Positions 35,159 to 44,383 of a stretch of DNA of 64,000 nucleotides are shown piece after piece. The stretch's first letter is position 1. The number at the start of each line of letters is the position of its first letter. Origin of the DNA: Caldanaerobius fijiensis DSM 17918 (GTDB lineage Bacteria; Bacillota; Thermoanaerobacteria; Thermoanaerobacterales; Caldanaerobiaceae); the NCBI RefSeq assembly GCF_900129075.1, contig NZ_FQVH01000003.1:1-64000 (forward strand), written 5' to 3'. A model generated the notes under the pieces. That model was given only the letters and a program-made list of their open reading frames with translations, made no database searches and was not told the origin of the DNA. The translations under genes were made by a program, and so were the position numbers.

Positions 35159-36142
35159 ATGAAATTTCTATTTTTTACTGATACCCATTTAAGGAGTACA
35201 ACTCCCGAAAATAGAACAGACGATATCGTTGAAACCATGAAAGAAAAGTTAACCGAGGTTGTACAGATAGCCAATGATAATAAGGTCTCAGCTGTGATAC
35301 ACGGCGGCGACCTTTTCGACATACCAAATCCCGGACTGGGAACCATGGGCGATTTAGTGGGGATTTTTAAAGGTCTGGAGGCTCCCATGTACATTGTAAA
35401 CGGCAATCACGATATATACGGGCACAATATCGCTACGCTAAATCGCACGTTGTTGGGCTTTCTTATTGCGATGGGCAATATTACCCTTTTGACGAGAGAG
35501 CCTGTATACGTGGACGATGGGAATGTAAGAGTACAGCTTACAGGGGCAGGTTATCAGTACGATATAGATGATGATATATCCTCATATGTGGTATCGAAGG
35601 ATAACTGTGATGTGGCAATCCATACTGTACATGGTATGCTTCTGAACAGGGCGGTATTTCCTGATGTGAGGTATACGCTGGTAGATGATATAAAGGATAA
35701 GACCCATGCCGACATAACCCTTGCAGGGCACTATCATCTGGGGTTTGACGAGGTGATTTACAACGGGAAGTACTTTTTCAATCCGGGAAGCATTGTCAGG
35801 TTGAGCAATCATCCTGCAGAAATTAAAAGGATGCCAAAGGTTTTGCTTATTGATTTGGATAGCGGCATAGCGTACAGGTATATAAAGTTAAAGTGTGCCA
35901 AGGCAGGACCAGAAGTGCTGGATCGAAGTAAAGTAGAAGAAGCCCGTTTTCGAGAAGAAAAAAGGGCATATTTTTTGCAGGAAATAAGAGCTGCTGCTGG
36001 TACGAGGCGAACAGATCCTTACAGCATATTGGATGCGGTCGTAAAGGCCAGGCAGGATAGCGAGGGCCTTTCAAAGGACGTAGTTGATGAGGTTAAAAGG
36101 CGTTTTGCTGAAGCTGAAGCTGCGCTGAAAGGTGGTATGTAA
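35159..36142 (+). CDS. Mre11/SbcD-like nuclease
   Basis: A 327-aa calcineurin-like phosphoesterase. All metal motifs are seen: FTDTHLRS (D-x-H) near residue 8, HGGDLFD near 48, NGNHDIYG near 80, HTVHGM near 158, and GHYHLGFD near 190. Mre11/SbcD nicks and trims DNA ends with its ATPase partner. The ATG at 35159 follows CAGGTGG; the start at 35150 overlaps that site. The stop is 1 nt before the likely start of the Rad50 N-terminal gene, which is the usual Mre11-Rad50 coupling. Confidence 0.9.
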   Translation: MKFLFFTDTHLRSTTPENRTDDIVETMKEKLTEVVQIANDNKVSAVIHGGDLFDIPNPGLGTMGDLVGIFKGLEAPMYIVNGNHDIYGHNIATLNRTLLGFLIAMGNITLLTREPVYVDDGNVRVQLTGAGYQYDIDDDISSYVVSKDNCDVAIHTVHGMLLNRAVFPDVRYTLVDDIKDKTHADITLAGHYHLGFDEVIYNGKYFFNPGSIVRLSNHPAEIKRMPKVLLIDLDSGIAYRYIKLKCAKAGPEVLDRSKVEEARFREEKRAYFLQEIRAAAGTRRTDPYSILDAVVKARQDSEGLSKDVVDEVKRRFAEAEAALKGGM

Positions 36143-36143
36143 A

Positions 36144-37592
36144 GTGTTGCTGAAGAAAGTGGTATTAAACAACTTTCAGTCTCATGCCTATACAGAAATC
36201 GATATTGCGCCAACTCTTACAGTTATAGTAGGAGAGTCGGACAACGGGAAGTCCGCAGTGGTGAGGGCAATAAGGTGGGTGCTCTTTAATGAGCCCAGGG
36301 GATCGGATTTCATAAGGGTGGGTGCGTCGGAGTGCAGCGTGTCCTTGATATACGAGGACGGTGTGACAGTTACTAGGGTGAGGAATGCATCGGGCAGCAA
36401 AAACCGCTATATCATATCCCGACCGGGACAGGAGGAACAGGTTTTTGAAGGGTTTGGCATTTCAGTTCCTGAAGAGGTCGTAAAGGTAACAGGCGTAAAA
36501 AAGATAAAAATTGACGACGACGTAAGCGTCGATCTGCATACGGCACCTCAGCTAGACCCTCCTTTTCTTTTGATGGAGAACGGTTCTGTAAAGGCCAGAG
36601 CTATAGGCCGATTGACGGGAACGGATATATTCGATTTTGCTCATAAAAAGGCAACTCAAGATCTCAACCGCACTAGAGACGATTTAAAGCAGGCTAAGGG
36701 AGAGCTGGATATTCTGATAGATAATCTTAAAGAATACGATGATTTGCAACAGCTGGAAGATACTATACAAAAATTAAAAGGGCTTATAGAAAAAGTTGAT
36801 TTGTTAAAAGAGAGATTAGTTTTTTTATCAGAAAAAAGAGAGATGCTTAATCGCATTGACTGCGAGATACACGAACTGGATGGTATAATAGAGGAGCTAA
36901 AAAGTATTGATAACATAGAAAATATGGCTTTAAAAACAGAAGCCCTGTGCGACAGATATATTACATTGATGAATTTTAAAGGTTCTCTGAGCAATTTGGC
37001 AAATGGTATAAACTCAGCCGAGTATGTATTGAAGGGTACTGAGAGCCTTCAAGAGTGTATTGCGTATTTATCGGAACTGGATGTGATGGTAAGCAAATAT
37101 AAAACTGTAAAAGGCCTCTGCGATAAATATAAGAAGAATGATAAGGACCTCAATATAATCTACAGGGCGCTGGAAGATATGAAATATATTGACATATCAG
37201 AAAATATATACACTGAAGTTGCGAACATGAAGGAGAAATTGGATGTTTTAACTTCTATGAGGGATAAGCTTTATGGGTTGAAAAGGGAGTTGAAGTATGT
37301 CGAAAAAGTCCTAGATGATTCTAATGAGTTACCAGAGGTAGAACAACTTATATCAGGTGTACAGGGGATTTTAGACGTATACAGACAGTTGATCAAGATA
37401 AACCAGCAGTTAAAAGACGTAAAGCAAAATATTGCCATTGCTGATCAGGATATAAATAAGGCACAAAAGTCATTAAATGATATGGTCAATCGGTACGAAG
37501 AACTGCTAAAGGCTTTGAAGATATGTCCTGTATGTTTTTCACCTATAACTCAAGACAGGGCACACGAGATCGCCCACAATATTGCAGGTTAG
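36144..37592 (+). CDS. Rad50/SbcC N-terminal half ending in a CPVC zinc hook
   Basis: A 482-aa protein with the N-terminal ABC-ATPase lobe (residues 1 to about 175). It includes VLNNFQSHAYTEI and Walker A VGESDNGKSA near residue 30. A long coiled coil (about 175-455) follows, then CPVCFSPIT near residue 460, the Cys-x2-Cys of a Rad50 zinc hook. The protein stops 20 residues later, so the returning coil and second ATPase half are missing and are encoded by the next two genes. The GTG at 36144 lies 8 nt after AAAGGTGG. Confidence 0.85.
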   Translation: MLLKKVVLNNFQSHAYTEIDIAPTLTVIVGESDNGKSAVVRAIRWVLFNEPRGSDFIRVGASECSVSLIYEDGVTVTRVRNASGSKNRYIISRPGQEEQVFEGFGISVPEEVVKVTGVKKIKIDDDVSVDLHTAPQLDPPFLLMENGSVKARAIGRLTGTDIFDFAHKKATQDLNRTRDDLKQAKGELDILIDNLKEYDDLQQLEDTIQKLKGLIEKVDLLKERLVFLSEKREMLNRIDCEIHELDGIIEELKSIDNIENMALKTEALCDRYITLMNFKGSLSNLANGINSAEYVLKGTESLQECIAYLSELDVMVSKYKTVKGLCDKYKKNDKDLNIIYRALEDMKYIDISENIYTEVANMKEKLDVLTSMRDKLYGLKRELKYVEKVLDDSNELPEVEQLISGVQGILDVYRQLIKINQQLKDVKQNIAIADQDINKAQKSLNDMVNRYEELLKALKICPVCFSPITQDRAHEIAHNIAG

Positions 37593-37610
37593 GTCAGGGA
37601 GGGGATTGAA

Positions 37611-37883
37611 GTGAAAAATAGCGACGAAATAAGTAACGTAAATGAGAGCATAGCAAAGCTAAAAGATGGCATTGAAAAGGCCAAAAACTTACGGCAGAGA
37701 GCCATGACTCAAAAGGAGTTTCTGCTGAAACAGCAAGAGGAATTGAGAAATCAGATAAAGGAACTAGGGGTTGACCCTGATAACCTGGATCAGGAGATAG
37801 AGAGGCTTAAGAAGCAGATTGATGAATACCTTAAAAAGGCCGATGAATTGATGCCGTGGAAGCTTATAGAAAAAGCGAGATGA
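37611..37883 (+). CDS. Small coiled-coil protein in the Rad50 cluster
   Basis: A 90-aa protein that is almost wholly charged alpha helix with heptad spacing (KNLRQRAMTQKEFLLKQQEEL). I recognise no family. It lies exactly between the two halves of Rad50 and could be a free piece of the returning coiled-coil arm. A separate gene is supported by the strong site GGAGGGG placed 6 nt before its GTG, so it is not simply a frameshift remnant. It is followed after 4 nt by the C-terminal ATPase half. Confidence 0.7.
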   Translation: MKNSDEISNVNESIAKLKDGIEKAKNLRQRAMTQKEFLLKQQEELRNQIKELGVDPDNLDQEIERLKKQIDEYLKKADELMPWKLIEKAR

Positions 37884-37887
37884 TCTT

Positions 37888-38538
37888 ATGAAAGATATAG
37901 ATGAATTAAAAAAAGGATTGGAAGTACTTACAGCGTACTACCACCAGCGAAAGGGCCAGAGGGATAGGCTTAAACTGGAGGTTGAGAAGAAACAACAGGA
38001 GGTAGAATTGCTACAGCAAAAGCTGGATATGCTTACAAAGGTCAAATTGATATTTCAGGTGGCGGCAGAAAATGCCAGAGAGCAAGCCAGACAACATATT
38101 GAGCAAATGGTGACATCAGCTTTGCAGAGTGTGTTTGGTCCTGATATATCATTTGAAGTGGCGCTGGAGGAAAAAAGGGACAGGCCTGAGGTGGAATTTT
38201 TGGTAGCGTCTACGTATGGCGGAACTGCCAGGATAGCTAATAGACCTGAAGATTCCAGGGGCGGTGGAGTTGTAGATGTGGTCTCTATAGCATTGAGAAG
38301 TGCACTTTTGGAAGGGATGTATCCGAGATTAGATGGGATAATGGTGTACGACGAGCCTGCTAAACATGTATCTGAGGAATACAGTACAGCGGTAGCAGAG
38401 CTCATTAAAGGCATAAGCGAGGATATGGGCAGACAAATAATTATGGTTACTCACAATCAGCATCTGGCTGAAAGTGGGGAGATAGCCTACAAAATAATTT
38501 TAAAAAAAGGTATAAGCAGTGCGGAGCGCATAAAGTAA
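37888..38538 (+). CDS. Rad50/SbcC C-terminal ATPase half
   Basis: A 216-aa protein starting with a coiled coil (about residues 1-75) and followed by the C-terminal ABC lobe. The signature-like motif SRGGGVVDVVSIALRS lies near residue 125, with SRGGG in place of the usual LSGGQ. Walker B and the catalytic Glu are in GIMVYDEPAKHVS near residue 150, and the switch His in VTHNQHLAESG near 190. It would pair with the N-terminal half to make one ATP site. Its ribosome site is weak (GCGAGATGATCTT), and the start is 4 nt after the previous stop, so coupling is likely. Confidence 0.83.
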   Translation: MKDIDELKKGLEVLTAYYHQRKGQRDRLKLEVEKKQQEVELLQQKLDMLTKVKLIFQVAAENAREQARQHIEQMVTSALQSVFGPDISFEVALEEKRDRPEVEFLVASTYGGTARIANRPEDSRGGGVVDVVSIALRSALLEGMYPRLDGIMVYDEPAKHVSEEYSTAVAELIKGISEDMGRQIIMVTHNQHLAESGEIAYKIILKKGISSAERIK

Positions 38539-38567
38539 AAAGCTATGGGATTTGTCCCATAGCTTTT
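38537..38567 (+). terminator. Terminator of the nurA-herA-mre11-rad50 unit
   Basis: AAAAGCTATGGGA-TTTG-TCCCATAGCTTTTT: a perfect GC-containing stem with a T5 tail just after the stop at 38538. It separates the repair cluster from prkA. Confidence 0.9.
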
Positions 38568-38605
38568 TGCAGTTGTATAGCTAAACTTTTCTTCACGATA
38601 AGTTT

Positions 38606-38634
38606 GTATAATTGATAGTCCTGTGACATACATA
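38606..38634 (+). promoter_or_regulatory. Probable sigma-E promoter of prkA-yhbH-spoVR
   Basis: GTATA (38606-38610), 16 nt, then CATACATA (38627-38634), which matches the sigma-E -10 consensus CATACA-T in full. B. subtilis prkA, yhbH and spoVR homologues are expressed in the mother cell under sigma-E. Confidence 0.68.
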
Positions 38635-38672
38635 TTAATAAACGCAGTCCTACAAAGGGGGTTATGGGTGGT

Positions 38673-40595
38673 ATGGATTTTGAGGAACTGATAAAAAAAG
38701 ATAGGGAAGCTAGGAAAAATACTGAGTTTGAAGGTACATTTCTCGACTATTTAAAAATAGTAAGAGAAAACCCGGATATTGTTAAATTGGCTCATAAAAG
38801 GCTGTACGATATTATAATTAGAGAAGGGTATGAGGTATTAAAGCCTGAAGAAAATCCCAGGATAAGAAGGATATACGGCAATGAAGCTATCAAGAAATAC
38901 AACTTTTTTAAGGATGATTTTTTTGGGATAGACAGAACATTGATGAAGCTGGTAAACTACTTTCATTCGGCAGCTATGGGAGGAGAAGAGTCCAGGCAGG
39001 TGTTGTATTTAGTAGGTCCTGTAGGATCGGGTAAGTCTTCTATCATGGAAGCACTAAAAAAGGCCCTGGAGAGAAGTGAGCCTATTTATGCTATCAAAGG
39101 ATGCCCTATGAGAGAAGAGCCGCTGCACCTGGTCCCAAAACACTTGAGAAGGCAGTTTGAGGAAATGCTGGGAGTACAGATCGAGGGGGACTTGTGCCCT
39201 ATATGTCGCTATAGACTAAAAGAGGAGTATGGCGGAGAATACGAGAAGATGCCTGTGGTAACGGTGAATTTTTCTATAAGGTCTAGAAAAGGCATAGGCG
39301 TGGTACCGCCTGTGGATCCTAACAATCAGGATACATCAGTTTTAACCGGTTCTGTGGATATCTCCAAGATGGATTTATACCCTGAAGATGATCCGAGAAT
39401 CATGTCACTAAATGGGGCATTTAATGTGGGCAACCGAGGTATTGTGGAGTTTATCGAAGTTTTCAAAAATGACGTAGAATATCTTCATACGATTATTACA
39501 GCTACCCAGGAAAAAGCAATACCCTCTCCCGGCAAAGGTGCCATGATATATTTTGATGGCGTTATACTGGCTCATTCCAACGAGGCAGAATGGAACAAAT
39601 TTAAATCAGATCACACCAACGAAGCTATTTTGGATAGGATTGTCAAGATTGAAGTTCCGTACTGCCTGGAACTCAATGAGGAAATAAAGATATACGAGAA
39701 GATATTGAAGCAGAGCAGGTTCAAAGCCCATATCGCTCCACATACGGTGGAAATCGCCTCCATGTTCGCGATTTTAACAAGGCTTGTACCCTCTTCTAAA
39801 GTGGATCCCCTCACAAAATTGAAAATTTATAATGGCGAAGAAATTTTAGAGAAAGGTATGACTAAAAAGATAGATATCCTAGAGCTCAGAGAGGAGGCTG
39901 GAAACAGGGAGGGGATGTTTGGTATATCTACGAGATTTATAATAAAAGCCATTGATAGAGCCTTATCAGAGTCGGAATACGATTGCATAAACCCATTGAG
40001 CGTCATGGAATGCCTTGTTAAGTCGGTAAAGGAACTGGATATATCCGATGAGGATAAAAAAAGGTATTTGAGCTTTTTACAGGATACCCTGAAAAAGGAG
40101 TATAACAAAATATTGGAAAAGGAAATCACAAGGGCCTTTATACACAGCTTTAAAGAGCAGGCGGAAAGCTTATTTAATAATTATCTGGACCATGCAGAAG
40201 CTTACGTAAACAGGACAAAAATAAAGGACCGCTCCACAGGGGAGCAATTGGAACCCGATGAAAAATTCATGCGGTCTATAGAGGAACAGATAGGAATAAC
40301 CGAAAGTTCAGCCAAAGGTTTTAGACAGGATGTGACGTCGTACATGTTTTACCTTATGAGAAGCGGTGGAAAAATCGATTATACGTGTTACGAGCCCCTG
40401 AAAGAGGCTATAGAGAAAAAGCTTATGGCGTCAGTAAAAGAATTAACCAGGATTATAACTAAAGCCAGGGTAAGGGATAAGGAACAGGACGAAAAATACG
40501 GTATGATGGTAGAAGAAATGAAAGCAAATGGTTACTGTGATCACTGCTGTGACGTGGTATTAAAATATGCCGCCAATAATCTCTGGAGGGATTGA
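38673..40595 (+). CDS. prkA: PrkA-family AAA+ protein (serine kinase/protease)
   Basis: A 640-aa protein with an N-terminal AAA+ domain (Walker [16 protein letters not shown] near residue 115), a CPICRYR cysteine pair near 174, and the C-terminal PrkA domain. [15 protein letters not shown] is a family hallmark. PrkA was described as a protein kinase and more recently as a Lon-like AAA+ protease that promotes sporulation through sigma-K. The ATG at 38673 is 11 nt after AAAGGGGG, while the ATG at 38664 is only 2 nt from it. It is followed by yhbH and spoVR, the conserved trio. Confidence 0.92.
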   Translation: MDFEELIKKDREARKNTEFEGTFLDYLKIVRENPDIVKLAHKRLYDIIIREGYEVLKPEENPRIRRIYGNEAIKKYNFFKDDFFGIDRTLMKLVNYFHSAAMGGEESRQVLYLVGPVGSGKSSIMEALKKALERSEPIYAIKGCPMREEPLHLVPKHLRRQFEEMLGVQIEGDLCPICRYRLKEEYGGEYEKMPVVTVNFSIRSRKGIGVVPPVDPNNQDTSVLTGSVDISKMDLYPEDDPRIMSLNGAFNVGNRGIVEFIEVFKNDVEYLHTIITATQEKAIPSPGKGAMIYFDGVILAHSNEAEWNKFKSDHTNEAILDRIVKIEVPYCLELNEEIKIYEKILKQSRFKAHIAPHTVEIASMFAILTRLVPSSKVDPLTKLKIYNGEEILEKGMTKKIDILELREEAGNREGMFGISTRFIIKAIDRALSESEYDCINPLSVMECLVKSVKELDISDEDKKRYLSFLQDTLKKEYNKILEKEITRAFIHSFKEQAESLFNNYLDHAEAYVNRTKIKDRSTGEQLEPDEKFMRSIEEQIGITESSAKGFRQDVTSYMFYLMRSGGKIDYTCYEPLKEAIEKKLMASVKELTRIITKARVRDKEQDEKYGMMVEEMKANGYCDHCCDVVLKYAANNLWRD

Positions 40596-40599
40596 CGCC

Positions 40600-41760
40600 A
40601 TGGCTGTATTCAGGGATTATCAGGAATCTCATTCTGATAGGGCAGCTGAGGATCGACAGAGGCACAGGCGCCTTGTGGAAGAATCTATAAAGAAAAATAT
40701 TGTAGATATAATATCAGAGGAAAGCATAATAGGTCAGAGCAAAAATAAAAAAGTCAAAATACCCATAAGAAGCTTAAAGGAGTACCAGTTCATATATGGT
40801 AGCAATGCACCTGGTGTTGGCTCTGGAAAAGGTGACGAGAAAAGGGGAGATAAGATTGGCAGCATTGAAGAGGGAAATTACGGTACGGGTGCAGGAGACA
40901 GCAGCGGAGAAGACATTTACGAGACGGAAGTGACCATAGAGGAACTGGTTAATTACATATTTGAAGATTTAAACTTACCGTATCTGGATAGGAAAAAATT
41001 CTCTGAGGTCATCTCTGATCGCTCTATAAAACGCCGGGGGTATCAGAAAAAAGGCATTCCTCCGAGGCTCGCTAAAAAGCGCACGGTTATTGAGAAAATA
41101 AAGCGCAAACAAGCGACAAAAAGGGCATTAAAGGAGGAAGGGCAGGAAGAACACATAGGAAGATTTCCTTTCAAAGAAGAGGATTTAAGGTATAAAAGGG
41201 TGAAAGAAGACAGAAGGCGCGAATCCAATGCGGTGGTCATATGCATTATGGATACATCGGGTTCTATGGATCAGACCAAAAAGTATCTAGCCAGATCATT
41301 CTATTTTTTGCTGTATCAGTTCGTAAAGATGAAATATTTAAATGTAGAGGTAGTATTTATAGCCCATTCTACCGTGGCTAAAGAGGTAAATGAAGAGGAA
41401 TTTTTTCATAAGGCCGAGGCGGGTGGGACTTATATATCCAGTGGCTACCAGAAGGCTCTGGAGGTAATCCAACAGAGGTACGACCCTGAATTTTGGAACA
41501 TCTACGCATTTCACAGCAGTGATGGCGACAATTGGAATGAGGATGACAACAGGGCAGTAGAACTGGCCAAGAAGCTGTGTCAGGTATGCAATTTGTTCGG
41601 TTATGGGGAAATCATGCCTGGATTTTATTCCAGCACTATAAAAAACAGGTACAGGTCTGAGATACATTATAAAAATTTTGTAATATGTACGATTTCTAAA
41701 AAAGAGGATATCTGGCCGGCATTAAAAAAAATGTTAGAGTGCGACCAGGAGGTGGAATAA
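40600..41760 (+). CDS. yhbH: YhbH-type DUF444 protein with VWA-like domain
   Basis: A 386-aa DUF444 protein. A basic, Gly-rich N-terminal region ([10 protein letters not shown]) precedes a von Willebrand A-like domain with the MIDAS motif [12 protein letters not shown] near residue 217. [12 protein letters not shown] and [14 protein letters not shown] follow. It works with PrkA and SpoVR in an unknown sporulation or stress process. The ATG at 40600 follows GGAGGG with 9-nt spacing; the longer frame from 40567 lies inside prkA. Confidence 0.92.
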   Translation: MAVFRDYQESHSDRAAEDRQRHRRLVEESIKKNIVDIISEESIIGQSKNKKVKIPIRSLKEYQFIYGSNAPGVGSGKGDEKRGDKIGSIEEGNYGTGAGDSSGEDIYETEVTIEELVNYIFEDLNLPYLDRKKFSEVISDRSIKRRGYQKKGIPPRLAKKRTVIEKIKRKQATKRALKEEGQEEHIGRFPFKEEDLRYKRVKEDRRRESNAVVICIMDTSGSMDQTKKYLARSFYFLLYQFVKMKYLNVEVVFIAHSTVAKEVNEEEFFHKAEAGGTYISSGYQKALEVIQQRYDPEFWNIYAFHSSDGDNWNEDDNRAVELAKKLCQVCNLFGYGEIMPGFYSSTIKNRYRSEIHYKNFVICTISKKEDIWPALKKMLECDQEVE

Positions 41761-43053
41761 ATGGATTACTCTATAGAAGAGCTGGAATACTGGGATGATA
41801 TGATAGAAAGAAAAGCGCGGGATATGGGTCTGGATTTTTATCCACAGGAATTTGAACTGGTAAATTACGAGAACATGCTGGGATATGAGGCTTATGGAGG
41901 TATGCCGTCCAGGTATCCCCATTGGAGTTTTGGAAAGGCTTATGAAAGGCTGAAGACTTTTTACACTTACAATTTAACAGGGCTTCCTTATGAAATGGTG
42001 ATCAATTCAAATCCATGTATTGCGTATTTAATGAAAGAAAATACGCTTTTATTGCAGATACTGACAATGGCCCATGTATATGCGCATAACGATTTTTTTA
42101 AGAATAACAGGCTTTTTAAAGAAGGCACCGATGCTGAAATGACCCTGGAGATGTTTAAAAACCACGCTGATAGAGTGAGGCGATACATTGCCAATCCGAA
42201 TATAGGTTATGAAGGCGTTGAAAAATTGTTGAATGCTGCTCATGCTATAAGGTTTCAGATACCAAGGGTTATAGGTGAAAAGAGAAATAAAGCTATGGAA
42301 AAATCCCGGGATTTAAAGAGGGTTCCAATGGAACCTGAAGATGACCTATTATATTTTTTGAGAGAATACGGGGAACTGGAAGAATGGCAGAGAGATATAC
42401 TGGAAATAGTAGAAGAAGAAACTCGGCATTTTATTCCCCAGATTGAGACAAAGATAATGAATGAGGGTTGGGCCAGTTTCTGGCATTACAAGATATTGAA
42501 TTCCATGAACCTGCCACAGGATTTGTACATGGAGTTTTTAGATAGGCATAACCAGGTGGTAGCTCCCGTACAGGGGGCAATAAATCCATATTATATAGGT
42601 TTTAAGATGTATATGGACATTGAAAAAAGATACGGCTTGGATAAGGTTTTTGAAGTGAGGTCCTTTGACAGAGATCAATCTTTTTTGAGAAGGTATTTGA
42701 CATATGAATTGATACACGATCTGAATTTATTTGAATATGTAAGAGAGGGTAAAGACATCGTGATAACAGAGGTGGCCGATGATAAGGGATGGGAAAAAAT
42801 AAGGAATACCTTGAGCGATACCGCTGGTATGGGAGCAATACCTTATATAAGGGTAGTAGAAATGTCTGATAAGGACAGGACATTGACACTGGAGCACGTC
42901 TACGATGGTAGAGAACTGGAGCTTAATTATGCTTGCGAAACCCTTAAGCATATTGTAGATATATGGGGGCATAAAGTTGTATTAAAAACTCTCTTAGAAG
43001 GTAAGGTAAAGGAAATATTGTGCGATGAAAGTAAGAATATAAGCTTAACTTGA
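41761..43053 (+). CDS. spoVR: SpoVR-family protein
   Basis: A 430-aa protein of the SpoVR/YcgB family, needed for proper spore cortex in Bacillus. Marks are LGLDFYPQEFELV, YAHNDFFKNN near residue 105, IMNEGWASFWHYKIL near 237 and a C-terminal SpoVR-like domain. It has no signal peptide. The biochemical activity is not established. The ATG directly abuts the yhbH stop, with GGAGGTGG 6 nt upstream, giving tight coupling. Confidence 0.93.
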   Translation: MDYSIEELEYWDDMIERKARDMGLDFYPQEFELVNYENMLGYEAYGGMPSRYPHWSFGKAYERLKTFYTYNLTGLPYEMVINSNPCIAYLMKENTLLLQILTMAHVYAHNDFFKNNRLFKEGTDAEMTLEMFKNHADRVRRYIANPNIGYEGVEKLLNAAHAIRFQIPRVIGEKRNKAMEKSRDLKRVPMEPEDDLLYFLREYGELEEWQRDILEIVEEETRHFIPQIETKIMNEGWASFWHYKILNSMNLPQDLYMEFLDRHNQVVAPVQGAINPYYIGFKMYMDIEKRYGLDKVFEVRSFDRDQSFLRRYLTYELIHDLNLFEYVREGKDIVITEVADDKGWEKIRNTLSDTAGMGAIPYIRVVEMSDKDRTLTLEHVYDGRELELNYACETLKHIVDIWGHKVVLKTLLEGKVKEILCDESKNISLT

Positions 43054-43106
43054 TACTTATTTAAGATATTTATACTATGAAATAAAATATTTTATCTTGT
43101 TCACTA

Positions 43107-43135
43107 TTGAAAAAAATTCGAAAATAAGTTATCAT
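43107..43135 (+). promoter_or_regulatory. Sigma-A promoter of the serine biosynthesis pair
   Basis: TTGAAA (43107-43112), 17-bp spacer, TATCAT (43130-43135), in the 167-nt gap after spoVR. No T-box or riboswitch is visible in the short leader. Confidence 0.65.
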
Positions 43136-43220
43136 TAATTCAAACTATTCAACATGATACCGCTTTTCACTGTGCAATAATAATTTTTACATCTTGCATT
43201 TTAACCGAGGAGGGAGTTTT

Positions 43221-44360
43221 TTGGCGAATAAATTGCTAATGACGCCAGGGCCTACGATGGTGCCTGAAAGGGTATTAAAAGCCATGGCGAGGCAGCCTAT
43301 TCATCATAGGACACGTGATTTTGGTGAAATTTTTAATTCTATGAACGTAAAGTTGCAAGAGATTTTTGGGACTAAGAATTATGTACTTACCTTCCCGGCA
43401 TCGGGTACGGGTGGTATGGAAGCCGCAGTAGCCAATTTGTTCAGGCCTTCAGATAAGGTATTAGCTGTAAGTATAGGAGTTTTTGGTGATCGTTTTGCAC
43501 AGATAGCAAAGCGATTTGGCGTTGACGTAGATATGTTAAGCTATGAGTGGGGACGATCTGCTTCTCCTGAGGATGTAGTAGCCAGGCTCAAGGAACGTAA
43601 ATATAAGGGGATTCTCATAACACACAATGAGACGTCTACAGGAGTAATAAACGACATTAAATCTATTTGCAAAAGTATCAGGGAGGTTGACTCAGACATA
43701 CTCATAGTTGTAGATGCTGTGAGTTCAGCAGGCGGTGTGCCGGTAGATGTGGATGCTAATGATATTGATGTAATGATAACAGCGTCTCAGAAAGCACTTA
43801 TGACACCTCCGGGTCTTGCATTTATCTCTGTAAGTGAGAGAGCGTGGAAGTCGATAGAGACCGACCCTGTAAGCTATTATTGGGATTTTAATGCTGCTAA
43901 GAAGGGTCTTCAAAAATCTATTCCCGATACACCTTATACGCCGGCTATTTCGCTGATTGTAGCTCAAAACGAAGCCCTTTCTATGATTATGGAAGAAGGA
44001 CTTGAGAATGTCTTTTTAAGACATCAAAAGATAGCTGCAGCGACTCAAGCCGCATTGAATTCTTTAGGATTTGAGTTGTTCGCCGATAAATCCGATTCAT
44101 CTCCACTTATTACCGCGGTAAAAGCGCCTGACGGATTTGATGTATCTCGCTTTTTGTCTTTGGTGGACCGACAAGGAGTGGTTTTAACAGGTGGTCAGCA
44201 GCATTTGAAGGGGAAAATCTTCAGAATTGGACACATGGGGTATATAAATAAGGAATTTCTTTTAAGAGCCTTTGAAGCCATTGAGATGGCGATGGTTGAG
44301 ATGGGATTTAATATAGAGAAAGGCATTAGCTTAAAGACTATAGATGAAACATTAGTATAA
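43221..44360 (+). CDS. Class V aminotransferase, serine/phosphoserine type
   Basis: A 379-aa PLP enzyme of the alanine-glyoxylate/serine-pyruvate branch. MTPGPTMVPERVL starts the protein, VVDAVSSAGG holds the PLP-binding Asp near residue 175, and TASQKALMTPPG holds the PLP lysine near 193. Its partner 23 nt downstream is serA, so the reaction is probably phosphohydroxypyruvate to phosphoserine (or hydroxypyruvate to serine) in place of classical SerC. The start is TTG at 43221, 7 nt after GAGGAGG (43207-43213). The upstream TTG at 43194 has no ribosome site. Confidence 0.87.
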   Translation: MANKLLMTPGPTMVPERVLKAMARQPIHHRTRDFGEIFNSMNVKLQEIFGTKNYVLTFPASGTGGMEAAVANLFRPSDKVLAVSIGVFGDRFAQIAKRFGVDVDMLSYEWGRSASPEDVVARLKERKYKGILITHNETSTGVINDIKSICKSIREVDSDILIVVDAVSSAGGVPVDVDANDIDVMITASQKALMTPPGLAFISVSERAWKSIETDPVSYYWDFNAAKKGLQKSIPDTPYTPAISLIVAQNEALSMIMEEGLENVFLRHQKIAAATQAALNSLGFELFADKSDSSPLITAVKAPDGFDVSRFLSLVDRQGVVLTGGQQHLKGKIFRIGHMGYINKEFLLRAFEAIEMAMVEMGFNIEKGISLKTIDETLV

Positions 44361-44383
44361 AAAACAAAGGGTGGTGTTGCTGC

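Noticed and set aside
36132-36143. Upstream GTG start of the Rad50 N-terminal half at 36132
   Set aside because: It lies within the Shine-Dalgarno AAAGGTGG itself; the GTG at 36144 has 8-nt spacing.
37590-37890. Frameshift or sequencing error as the cause of the split Rad50
   Set aside because: The middle gene has a strong ribosome site and the N-terminal half ends neatly after the zinc hook; not excluded but less likely.
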